From the NCBI GenBank assembly GCA_021234155.1, contig JAJEKV010000097.1:1056001-1120000 (forward strand): a DNA stretch of 64,000 bases, read 5' to 3'. Positions 11,351-22,266 of this stretch are shown here, piece after piece (position 1 is the stretch's first letter; every line of letters starts with the position of its first letter). A program made the translations under genes and the position numbers. This DNA comes from Isoetes taiwanensis (Eukaryota; Streptophyta; Lycopodiopsida; Isoetales; Isoetaceae). Under the pieces are notes generated by a model that was not told where the DNA came from, did not search any database, and worked only from the letters and a program-made list of their open reading frames with translations.

Positions 11351-12494
11351 AACTTTGATCTAGCTCTAGCCCTAGCTGCACTTTGTGCTACTGTTAAAGG
11401 GTTGGGCTGCCAAAGATCTGATCAATACTTACTTTTGTCTTACCATTTGAAACAAATACCAGTAACCTCATCTTCCTTGCATTTTCTTCCCGAAGCACCT
11501 CTGCTCTTTTTTCAGATTCCTTTTGAGCCTTTGCTTGGGCGTGCTGTTGAATTGCATCATTCTTGGCTTTCTTTCTTTCAAGCTGAAGTTTCTTCTTTTC
11601 TATCTGCTTCTCTTGTCTAATTTTATTAGCTTCAAATCGCCTCTATTGCTCATCATGTCTAGCCTTGATCATCTCATCTAAAGTGACCATCAATCTACTT
11701 GTAAGCTCTGTTGGTAGCCTATCAGGCCTTGGAGGCTTTGCTGTTACTTGCATAATATTAACCTTTTTTGATACTGCAGATAAATGACCCGCAACAAACA
11801 CAGACAAACAAGTATTAGATACTAATAACAATTTTTTATCTACAAAATAGTATGATATATTGACCCGCACTTGCACCTCTAGTATGGATATGATTTGCAG
11901 TAGCTGAATTACTACCTTTATCAAGTGTGGAGTGCAACAAATCTGCAAGAAACATATGCGAACTATTACATCTGAAGAAAAACTTATTGATCAACAACAT
12001 TTGTATTATATACTAACTTGCACCTGCATCAATAGCATCAAATTTTGCAGTATCATTCGCATTTGCGATGCTCAACTTCATGTTCCTTTCAATATCTTGT
12101 ATAATCAGCTTCTCAGCTTTTGAATTGGGTGCAACCGCTATATATTTGTAAGGCCAAATTTTCGTGGTGTCAAAACCTGACTTGATGTTGCTTGGACTCA
12201 ATGAGGCAGCCAATGAATTGAAACTAATGTTTCCAAATCCTCCTTTGCAGGCTCCCTCTTGTCATTCTTGATCATGTAATACTGTCGTGGCTTCCTAAAT
12301 ACAACTTTCATGGGTGCAAGGCAGGCCACATCTAGTGGCTGGAATTTATGGGATATATGTGGTGGCATCTTAAAGATATGAAGGCTAATTTTTTTGGCAT
12401 GTTCAATGACCTTTAAATTGACATTAGATCCATGCCCATCACAAATAAGTAAATGTGGCCTATCCACACTAATTCCACCCAGTTTTTTCTTTTT

Positions 12495-12538
<44 letters not shown>

Positions 12539-13790
12539 GTCAAGCCATGAATCAAATAAAACATCTGTAATCCACGCTTTTTTGGGAATGACATTGTTGC
12601 TCCTGTTTCACAGCCTGCAAGTAAATTTCTATCTCTTATCTTTTTACCATTGAAAACATAGAGATTAGGGGTTTTTTTTGCCTGCAACATTGACACAACA
12701 CAGGGCAGTCAACCATTCTCTATTTTTAGGAGTAGTTTGAGTTATATTTCTATCAATGATGACTTTAAGGTGTGATATATTGTGAAAATGCTATATTTCA
12801 CCAATGTTATAAATCAAAATTCGATGGTTTAATAGGATGCGCTAGCTGAAAAGATTCAAAATGCCAACATTTGATAATATTGCATCAAAATAATACTAAA
12901 TTTGCCAAATTAATAGACATTCTGTAGTACGAGATCTTAATTTTTTAATAGGACATCTTAATTCTTCTAAATTCGTTTCTATAAAAAGGTTAGAAAAATC
13001 GAAAACAATCGCCACCATTTCTATGGTTTAGAAGTAGATAGAGGATGATAAAGTCATCACTGATTTCTATCCCCTCTTCTCGCCAAAATTCTCATAGTCA
13101 CTCTACTACCAGCTTGGATATCAGTTTCATCACAATTCCAAATTCTACTAGCATTTACGTTCAACTCATCATAGCATTTTTTGAGGTCAATATAGAAGGC
13201 TTCAAGGTTAACAGAATTCATTGCTTTCACTCGTTGCACTTCCACACATTGTGTAGATCTAAGGAAGATATTAGGATATCTCTTCTTGAAGTATCTCCAT
13301 CATTTATCACCCCGAAGCCATCTTTAAAATATATGCGTCTATGAGCATACATTTCAATTGTCTTCTCTTTCAAGAGCTTAATCATACATCTTGGCCCAAT
13401 TAGCAAGTCTCTACTCTTCAGTTGGAGTCCAACCTCTAGGAATAGATCCTGCTTTGGTTTTACACTCACCATATATCCATCTAGTTAAAGTAGTTGCTGG
13501 AATTCCGAAATGAACAGATGCCTTTCTTATGGATATAATGCCATCATCCACAACATCTCTGACCTCCACCATTGCCTCCATAGTCCAAGACCCTCTTTGC
13601 ATACTTCTAACCCTCTTGATCCCAACATTTTCAGGTGCGTTTGGAGTATGAATCATAGGTCTCTTTCTCTTCTAGTAGGCTTTTCAGGAGGTGGATCGGG
13701 AAAAGCTATTGTTCTACCCCTCAAATTCATAATTAACAAGGCAATAGAATTAAAACAACAAGGCTAAGAAGCAAGGATGCTCTAACAACA
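11350..13790 (-). pseudogene. pogo/Jerky-like (Tc1-mariner superfamily) transposase, frameshifted
   Basis: Such transposases cut and paste DNA with a helix-turn-helix N-terminus and a DDE catalytic core. Reading down the minus strand: the HTH segment ISIRKASVHFGIPATTLTRW (13411-13656); the first catalytic block NASRIWNCDETDI (13057-13245); a segment with NGKKIRDRNLL (12469-12696); the second block LLICDGHGSN followed by PPHISHKFQPLDV (12198-12467); then NIKSGFDTTKIWPY; and a Lys/Glu-rich coiled coil, QEKQIEKKKLQLERKKAK (about 11400-11640). The order is that of DDE_1-type pogo relatives. Frameshifts divide it into at least five frames, and a long A tract interrupts the core. Terminal repeats were not located. 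Confidence 0.85.
12484..12534 (+). repeat. Long T tract inside the transposase relic
   Basis: About 45 almost uninterrupted T bases lie inside the pogo-like coding region, so the minus strand would encode a lysine run between the DHF and GGISVDRPHLL segments of the catalytic domain. It probably arose by slippage or by a poly(A) insertion. Confidence 0.85.
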
Positions 13791-15049
13791 AAGATAAAAG
13801 CAAAGCAAATAAAGAGGAGGAAGAGAACTCATCTATGTTAGATCCGTAGTTATGAATTTGCTTCTACGTAAATGGATGAAAAAGAAGAGAAACAATAGCA
13901 AGAAATTGAAACAAGAGATTGAATGAGTGGTTGGATGTGTACCAACTCGTCGATGGAGGACAAACCTAGATATTGCTTTATCATTTCCATGTCATTCTTC
14001 ACATGCAAAAGAGAGAGAGAGTCTAGAAGGGGGAGACAAAAAAAGAACAAAAAAATTGATCAAATTCGCGTAGAAATGATATGAATCCCTATAAGATTTG
14101 TGCATAAGACCTTGGCGCCCAAAGAGGTAGAAAACATAGCCACAAAACCCTGAAAGCTTGCTGATTCAAACCCTACAGAGGTTATTATTCATAGTCATAA
14201 AGGACACTGCTATAACCACTAAAGGCACTGCCTTAGTTAACGGCCAAAGACTCCTCTTGTTTGTGTGAGGATGGTAGCTGCTTCATGCAACATTGGCAAA
14301 GCGCCCTGAGGAGAACCCTACTTTCGCTATTAGGGTTTGATGTTTTGCCATTAAGATTCCAAAGGCCACGATGGCATATCATGTCATGTGCAAAAAATGG
14401 GGTCTAGGGGATGCTATCGGAGGACATGTCTCCGTTGACGGACACGTCCCTTAGATCAGGCAAAGTAGAGAGATAAGCTAATGGAAAGTCACAAAGAAAT
14501 GCCATGATTTGATTCAAAACAAAATGCTAATCTGGTAAATGAAGACTTATCATATTATCAAAACATATATAAGCCAGCTTCAATTTCTGTTTGAAGCTAA
14601 TATTTCTGCCCCGAAAAAAAGTGTGGGCACGACACGTACCCTATAAAAATAAAAAAATAAAAAACTAAATGCTTTTTGTGTGACATCATCATGCTCTCTG
14701 AAGGTTTTGGAATATTTGCATTGAATGTAAGATCTATTCGCATTTATTATGCTTTTATTTAGGGCTAAAAAACATCACGCAATGCTAGGCGCCCATCTTT
14801 TGCAAGTCCAGGTGTGGCGTTCCAAAGGCCAAGATATCACGGTCCCGGGACGTATATTTGATCGCCGTCACACAGCGACACGCCATCCCGACTGACGTGT
14901 ACGCCGACGTGTAGCCAAGCAAGTAGCACCCTAGGGGGCAACTTGCAAGGTGTGTACGTGTATTTATGTGCACATTTACCCATGTGCACATTTATTCAAG
15001 TGTACACATTTACCCATGTGGACACTTTATGCCACTTAGTTATTAAAGG
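13791..15049. other. Non-coding, no gene recognised
   Basis: Short frames only. GAGGACATGTCTCCGTTGACGG (about 14423-14444) has local dyad symmetry. GTGTACAC/TTTACCCATGT motifs repeat at 14970-15030. No domain is seen. Confidence 0.3.
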
Positions 15050-15140
15050 CAAAGTGGGCCACACCCAATTATCCCACATGCTTAAAGGGATAATGGCCCT
15101 AGCCCTAACCCTTTGTCTATATAGGTAAAGGAAACCCTAA
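15050..15140 (+). promoter_or_regulatory. Promoter-like block: site II motif, TATA, telo box
   Basis: A TGGGCC site II motif at about 15055 is followed by CCCTAGCCCTAACCC, a CTATATAG TATA-like element at about 15117-15124 and AAACCCTAA (telo box) at about 15130. In plants this combination is typical of ribosomal and other housekeeping genes. A pyrimidine-rich leader and a short first coding exon follow. Confidence 0.55.
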
Positions 15141-15276
15141 CTTGCTATTTTCGTTCATGCCATTTTAGGGCTTTGTTTTACTTGCTCCAGGAGTCAAACC
15201 CGCCTCCCAGACTCTGTCTGAGCGATCTAGCTTATTAGTTTCCCTTTCTAGCTTCATCTTCTAGCAGTTTAGCAGG

Positions 15277-15316
15277 ATGGTCGAGTTCAGAACAGGAGGA
15301 GCTAGCCAAGGATCAG
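15277..15316 (+). CDS. Putative first coding exon of an unidentified gene
   Basis: The ATG at 15277 follows a leader of about 130 bp and opens the peptide MVEFRTGGASQGS, with the next codon split by a GT donor (CAG|GTATTTT) at 15317. The promoter-like block upstream supports a real start. Possible downstream exons with good splice borders exist near 15695-15820, 16340-16430 and 16492-16600 (the last reads VHDHDFERQGKAWKETGPPM), but I could not join them in a continuous frame or name the protein. It may instead be a truncated gene copy. Confidence 0.4.
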
Positions 15317-17474
15317 GTATTTTGTCAATTTAATAGTAACCGTCTCCCAGTCATTGAATCAGTAGGTTTAGCCTATTAAATTGCCCATAGCAGCCATTTA
15401 GATCCCAGATACCAAGCTCTAACTAAAGAACCTAACTCTATGATCAATCTTGTTAATTTGGAAGTTTCTGGTTTGACCGAAAATATTTTTGGTTTTTTTT
15501 AAGGTTGTTTTCCAATGGTTTTAAGGGGTTTACCTGCCGGAAAGAATTCCCGATTTTCCAAAAATTGAGATTCATGATTTTATGCCAAAATACGATGGAG
15601 TTGCTTATCCATATCCTATCCTGGCAATCGAGCGTGCATGTCGGCCACGCCTTTCCATTTTCAAGCTTCATAATAAGTCATTTCTTCCAGTTGCAGTTTC
15701 GTGGCATCCTTGATCGTGGATCGAAAAGGGATTTTGGTGCCATCAGAGGATTTTATCATTTTGGAAATAGATACATCCAGCTCTATCTTGCAGTTCCGGC
15801 TACTGGATTCGCTTGAATACGGTATCTTCAAAAGCATTTTATATTCATCAATTTATTATGTTTCTGCAGTGTTTTGGCCCCCTTTTTATCCCGTACATGC
15901 ATCTATATATATCCACAATGGGTATGGCAAGCGAAATCTGGCATGAATGTTTCGAGATTTAACTTTGTATAAGCCATGCCTCACTGTTAGGTTCTGGTAT
16001 TTGTTCTTTGCAAAGTTTGATTGGCTGCAGATTCCATTTGGTAGTATGTGGTCGTTATTAGGGTAAAGGAATGTCATCCTAGCTGCGCCCTGATCTTCTG
16101 TTTAAAATTGTCTTATTTGCATGAATTCTGAATATTTGTCGCTTGAGGATTTAACTGGAATTCCAGTGATACATATGCTCATGTTTCTCAGTATGTCTGG
16201 AACCATTTCTCTTTTGGTTCTGATGTTCCATTTATGAATGATGGCTCATGTTTTTCAGCGCATTTGTCAAAACAATGTTTTATTTTTGTGAAGAGCACTG
16301 GAACTGTGAGTTTTTTATTTTTTCCATTTATTATGTACAGATGTATGGTACTGACAGGACACGCATGTGCCATTCTCGAGGTACTTGGTACAGACAGGAT
16401 AAGACGACACTATGGCAGGCTTGAACAACTAGGTATTTGATCCGATCTGTTTTGTTACTTTTTGTCCTCAAATAGATTAATGTGAAACTTAGGTTCATGA
16501 CCATGATTTCGAGAGGCAAGGCAAGGCATGGAAGGAAACTGGTCCACCAATGCCACCATCCCCAACTGCAGCTTCAAATGAGATTAATTACCAGACTGGG
16601 CAGTTGCTTTTTCACTGATTTAAATAATTTGTCTATAATAATCTATTTCATAGGGTATTGCATCCATTTGTCAAGGAGAGTAAATAAGGAGAGTGAGTTT
16701 ACTGCATGGCCAACAAAATTGATCTGTCCAAGCACATGATCATGTGTTCCTGACATATTTCAATCATGGGAGATCGGCACTTATCTAGAAAGTGTGCAGA
16801 TTGCAGTAAAATTAAAGTTAGCGATTGGTTGATTAGTAGGCCGAGATATCAGTCCCACAATAAGAAGCGTGTTAGCAGGTTGAGCAGGTTGTTGCGTGAA
16901 AGGATAGAACGTGGAGGGGATATAACATGCGTGTATAAAATTTGCTTTGGTAAATGCCTGGTCGGTGTAACATTTAGCAATTTTAGTTATATGATTCATC
17001 TTAGAAGTGTCAGGACGAATGAGTAGCACATTTCTTTGACGGATTTGCAAGAGCATCTTCCTTCCAGTAACTTGGACATGACTGATCTGATAGATGTAGC
17101 AAAACCATTTATCTTTTGTTTCTTTTACAGTGGATAAGTGGATAGAGAGGATGATCATCTACAACCCATAAGTTCACATCATATGCATATGTTTTTTTGA
17201 AGCACAATTTCCAGCTGTTCGACATCAAACATCATTTCTTTTCGGCATATTCACCACCAAAGCTCTATGGGTAAGCCCCCAAACTTTAGTTTCTTTGTTT
17301 GTTTCAATGATCCTGACATGATTTCATCTAGATACACATATATGTTCTGTGTCTAATTTATGTATGCATCTAGACCTTACAGGAGAAGATCACTATAAAT
17401 GGGTCTAAAGCAAGGTAGTCATATATTTCAGCAGTAGGATTGGAGGTGGATTCAACTAAAAAAAATCCACAGCG
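15317..17474. other. Possible introns and exons of the 15277 unit; otherwise unassigned
   Basis: T-rich stretches followed by AG (near 15700, 16340, 16490) alternate with short open segments on the plus strand, as expected for a plant gene with small exons. No domain was identified. The long minus frame at 16781-17158 has no recognisable motif. Confidence 0.3.
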
Positions 17475-17630
17475 ATGCTACGAAGGATTACAGATAAATT
17501 TAATCTCTCTTTCCGAATTCTAGGTTTATTAACTTTGCTCTTCATTCCTTTCACAAGTGCTTACAAAGATGTAGAGAGGCTCAACCAAAAGCCTTTCTAC
17601 ATGCAGGATGTTTATACGGGTTCTGCATGA
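17475..17630 (+). pseudogene. Dirigent protein N-terminal fragment
   Basis: Dirigent proteins are secreted plant proteins that guide phenoxy-radical coupling in lignan synthesis. The 51-codon frame starts with a basic residue cluster and a hydrophobic core (ILGLLTLLFIPFTSA), which looks like a signal peptide. It then reads NQKPFYMQDVYTG, matching the conserved FYMHD block at the start of the dirigent domain. A stop follows at once, and the beta-barrel that should follow is not recognisable. Confidence 0.55.
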
Positions 17631-18358
17631 TGGAAGACTTTGCAGAAGAGAGATGTGCCAGGTGAGGAATCTCTTTGATGTTTGGGAATTATATTACAGA
17701 ATTGAATTAAGTTAACGATCCAATCGGAAAAAAACTCACAGATTTGGGAATTGAGCTGAAGATCTGTTATGCCAGATCCAGTAGTTATGCCAAAAACATG
17801 CATTGTGCGACATTGTGGCTTCAGTTTCCATATGCATGAGTATAGAGGCGAAGCTGTAAGGGAAAAAAAAAGCAACAGGCCAGATTGCAAGAAGTCATTA
17901 TAGATAATCTTAATTCAGGTATCTCTTAGCATAATATTCTCTATTTTTAATATGATTGGACACCCTTGGAGGTATAGAATACATACAGGGGCACCTGAGG
18001 CAAAATGCAAGAATACACAAGAGGTTGTTCTTAAAATATGCAAGAAGGGAGATGCATCTATCTTTGTGTATCACTTTGCAACAGCATAATGAATGGGAAG
18101 TAACCCAAGAACCCTAAATTTTTCCAAATGCCCTTCAAATATAGCTTGAAATCATATAGATTACACAATAATAGAGATATTTGAAGTGGGTAGGGTTTGC
18201 TAACATTGGGATTGGGCTTTGTTGTGCAGCTGACATGCTGATAGGGATCCATACGTCATGCAACACCTTCATATTGACTCATAGGTTCATCCACATTCTT
18301 GGCAGGTGGTCTTTCTTAGTTGTATATGCAAACACTTGCAAGTATATTTGAACTCTTG
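17631..18358. other. No gene recognised
   Basis: Sequence downstream of the dirigent fragment; short frames without motifs. Confidence 0.3.
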
Positions 18359-19150
18359 CTATTTATTATTATGCTTCCTTTCAAACGTGATTGGAAAATG
18401 AAGAGTTGGACGCGCGATGCCACCAAAATTCGCAGGAATTTGTTTTATTTCTTCCATATGTTTAAGGGACTTAACAATATTCCCTACATCTGTGGGCGTA
18501 ACGAATCTGTGTTGGATGAAAATCTTGGACATGATAGCTTTGGCTAGATTCTCATACAATAGAGACGGATTGGAAATCTTGGACATGGTAGCTCTGGGTA
18601 TATCTTTAGATAACAGAGATGGATCGAAATTTTCGAAGTTGCTGAAACTGACGTAGAGCCTATCAAACAAGGTAAAGCTGACGTCTTTGAGTGACACAAG
18701 TGAGGATACATGGCAATATACACAAATCCAAAAGTAAGGTAATGCCCTTTGGAGCTGCTTCAACACATTCTTAACTACCCTTGCATCCCCATCATCTGGC
18801 CAGCTAATGTGAATGCCACCAATATCTGTGTGGACTCTTAGAAAATTGAGTAAATCTGGAAGTTGTGTTTCAATAAAAGCATAATTTATTTCTGAAATGC
18901 CAATCATTTTTTTATTTCCGTCTTGGATTTCATCAACAGCTAGGCATAGTAGTCTAGATGTCTCTCCCAGTTTTAGTTTTCCTTGAAAATCATTGAGATG
19001 GCTCTTTATGGTGATCCAAAGAGCCTCAAAATTAACATGCCCAGTAGTATCAAGCATGGGCTTAGAGGTGCAAGAAGGGTTACCATGCTTAGAAGTTGAT
19101 GCATATCTGTGCTGCATCCATGTTGCACTATATGAATATTGCAGTTGCAT
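18359..19150 (-). CDS. Unidentified 263-residue open frame
   Basis: I do not recognise this protein. Its length is well above chance for AT-rich DNA. The N-terminal 40 residues are Ser/Thr-rich. The middle (about residues 60-160) looks like a compact alpha/beta domain with LLCLAVDEIQDGNKKMIG, IHISWPDDGDARVV and LPYFWICVYCHVSSL segments. The C-terminal third has an internal near-repeat (NPSLLYENLAKAIMSKI after DPSLLSKDIPRATMSKI). No signal peptide or obvious membrane helix is present. The Met was chosen only because it opens the frame. It may be one exon of a larger gene or a transposon-borne protein. Confidence 0.45.
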   Translation of the reverse strand: MQLQYSYSATWMQHRYASTSKHGNPSCTSKPMLDTTGHVNFEALWITIKSHLNDFQGKLKLGETSRLLCLAVDEIQDGNKKMIGISEINYAFIETQLPDLLNFLRVHTDIGGIHISWPDDGDARVVKNVLKQLQRALPYFWICVYCHVSSLVSLKDVSFTLFDRLYVSFSNFENFDPSLLSKDIPRATMSKISNPSLLYENLAKAIMSKIFIQHRFVTPTDVGNIVKSLKHMEEIKQIPANFGGIARPTLHFPITFERKHNNK

Positions 19151-20542
19151 TTGTCAGGTTCGAGAATTCCGCCCTTAAATCATGATACAACACTGTTGAG
19201 AACGGGTTGGTTGACATCTCTCTATAGCTGCAGCAATTTGGATATCAATGTTTGCACACCGGAAATGGATGCAGCATATGTATGTTTACAAAACCACCAT
19301 AAACCCTTCATATCAACCTGTTTATGTGGAAGGTCGACCTGTCTATGTGGAGATTTCTCATATTCTGGCACGAATTACCTGGGGTATGTAACAAATCCTT
19401 GCAAGCTTTCTACTTCTTTCTGACATCTGATCTGTAGGGTTCTGAGTTCTGGAGCTATGCTTCAAGCTAAGTGCCCCATGGAAATTTCGTCATAACACTT
19501 TGGGACTCTATCACAGCTACATCAGATTATCTAAATGCACAAGATGCAGTTCACATTATATTAGATGAGATAGAATTTCATTGCTACTCCCTTATACATG
19601 GTAACTCCACAACTAGAATAATTTGTACACGTGTGTGCTTGAGATTTAGTTGAATTCTTCCAAGGCATTGGGGTTGGGCGCTATACAAGGACATTAACGC
19701 ATGAATACACATACACCAACTCATACCCAAGGTATCGTACAAAACCCTTAAAATCAATACTGCTAAGCAAGATTATAAAGTCTTTCCCATGATCGATAGC
19801 TCTTTTTTGGTGGGCATTTTCAATTAACGCTGTTTGTGACATTCCACATCATGGCAGCTCATAAAACTTTGGCACTCTGTCACATCTACATCAAATAATC
19901 CAGCAATCCACCGACAAAACCTCATGTAAGTTGCTGATGCTTTCATAGAGCAATAACATTAGTTTTTATCAGGATATGCTTCATCATTGCAGACATGATA
20001 GACCTCTCAATGTAGGTTGATGATGCAAGGATTGGAAGAGCATGCTTTAAGAAAGCTACTCAATAAGCTGATGCTAATGTAGCCCAAAAATAATAGGTGG
20101 ACATTATGTTCAGTACAACAGAATTTGATTGCTACTATGTTATAAATGCTGGCTCCACAAGCAGAATAATTTGTATAGATATACACATTGTGTGACAAAC
20201 TTCAGATTTAGCTGAATTCTTGCAAGACATTCCAGTTGGACCTACTTCGCTTCTCATATTTAGCTATTCATTTCAGATATATAACTCTTCAGATTTAGCT
20301 CAAATTCCTGACATCACATCTTTATCCAACATTCTAATGCTGATCTATCTATTGGATTCATGTTTACATATTTTTACAACCAGCAAATTCTGTTTCCAAC
20401 ACAGCATTTAACATAGTGCATAGACACGCCATCATAGTGATCAAAATTCTTCTCCATATCTTATTATTACTTCGTCACACATCAATGCATTGATTCCCAT
20501 GGCCAACAATCATATCACCACATATAATAACAAGAAATAACC
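19151..20542. other. Non-coding, no gene recognised
   Basis: AT-rich. Related segments at 19550-19640 and 20110-20220 share GGCTCCACAAGCAGAATAATT-like and TTAGTTGAATTCTT-like blocks, suggesting an old duplication of about 560 bp offset. Confidence 0.35.
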
Positions 20543-21464
20543 TCTATAATAAACGGAACTACCTTCTCCTTCATTTAAGTTGTGCAGGTTGCTCTAAAGT
20601 TATTTATCTTTGTCATTTTCAATGCATATACTTTGTTTCCACGTTTGTTTGTTAGAATAGAATTGTCTCCTTAGCAAATTCAATGCATACATCATGGGTC
20701 TTCCTTTTAACATTTATAATTTAGCATAGGCATCCAACTTGGGTCTATTATATCTAATTTGATGTAACACATGTTTAAAAACTTCAAAGGGCTTTCAGTG
20801 CATCAAATGAGCATGTTCAAATTGGCGGCGGCAACCTAATAAACATTTATAGAATCCAACATAACATATCGAGCATATCTCAACTACCACGTATATGCGT
20901 GTAAAAAATTTAATAAACATTTATGGAACCCAAAATGACATAACCAAGCTCCTCCATATATCTTTATGCATTGCAATCATTTGTTTTTTTTTTTTTGTTT
21001 AATCACATTGGTCTCCACTCTTCCGATAAAAACTACACATTATTCTAGATTAGTACTTGGCCCACAACTTTGCTTTCTAGCAGGAATGTGTTGCCATTAG
21101 CCTAACCAACATAAACAAAATGAGAATTATACAACTCTTATTATTCAACCACCATAAATAAGATGTGCCCTAATGCGAGACTCATCGGATTATGATTTTA
21201 TGATTTTATGCCTTCACAAACGGAAATTTCTCCCCACATATTTATAGTGGATAACATTGCTTAGAAACACCCCGTCGAGCAAGCGTCCCAATTTCAAGTG
21301 TCTTATTTAACCCCAATATAGGAAAGCTTGAACACAAAGTTTGTGCTCATTGTTGCTCCTACAATCTTCAAATGCATATTTGCATGCCGTAAATTTCATT
21401 TTAGTATAAAAGAACCACTCTCCAAATTGTTACTACGCCCGGCAACGCCGGGCACCATAACTAG
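20543..21464 (+). mobile_element. Candidate non-autonomous Helitron
   Basis: The 3' side is convincing. A 7-bp stem with a 3-base loop (GCCCGGC AAC GCCGGGC, 21437-21453) is followed by 7 bases and CTAG at 21461-21464, then T, the classic Helitron 3' terminus. The 5' side is weaker. TCTATAATAAACGGAAC at 20543 resembles plant Helitron starts, but the base before it is C rather than the expected A. No reading frame for a Rep-helicase exists, so any element would be non-autonomous. Confidence 0.55.
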
Positions 21465-22266
21465 TATAGATTAGATCTTGTTCTTTAGTTCCTCTGTGAT
21501 ATGTATGATGATGTATCTCTGTGAACTCATTGTATTGGGAAGGGGGGTAGAGACCCTAAAGCCTGGTAGTTGATGCTCCTAGTTAGCCTCTTTAGCACAC
21601 TGTAAATGCGGCCCGTGCACAGGAGCCCGCCTGGTTGTGGGTGGAGGGATCAGACCGGCTGACAAGGAAGAACTTGTCCCTACACAGACTGACCCCTCTG
21701 GCGTGTAAGGCCTACCGGGGGTCTCTGCGGGCTAGGCTTAATGGCTTGCCACTGCGTGTGGGCAAGGCATGAGCTCGACACTCGTGGGGTGATGCGTCAC
21801 CTTCCAGTGAGTTTAAGTCGAATAAGAACAGTGGTTCTCTAGCCGCCTGTGAAGGGCAAGGATGCTTCTGGAGGGGAGGTGACTTCCCTCCTGCCTCATC
21901 GAGGCTGGGGAGATGCAACCCAGTAGTAGTAGCCCCTCTGGCTATTCACCCGGCAGGCTACGGTTAGGTCCCAAAGCTTTTCAACCTATTCTGCAAAGTG
22001 TGCACGGGAGGGGCGGATGGAGAGGACTACCCTAAGCCATGTTCTTATGCCAGCCAAATCCATTGCCATGAATTATGTCTGCAATGACCTCTGGAGACCA
22101 AGCTTGTCAGTCCATCCCTGTGTCTGAGCCTTGGGTAGGATTCCCTATGTGATGTGCTGATCTTTGTCTATGCAGATATGTGGTGAACCATTCTACGTGA
22201 TGGTCATATGATATTGATGTATGTACTACTAACAAATTTAAGATAAATTGCAATTCAGGAAAATAG
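21465..22266. other. GC-rich non-coding block
   Basis: From about 21540 to 22060 base composition shifts to roughly 55-58 percent GC within AT-rich surroundings. It has many CCTGG/CCAGG and GGGGTCTCTG-like words and no long frame on either strand. It could be an LTR, a SINE-like or structural RNA relic, or a CpG-rich promoter remnant. Confidence 0.4.

Noticed and set aside
12469-12540. Lysine-rich protein segment
   Set aside because: It is translation of the homopolymer tract in the transposase relic.
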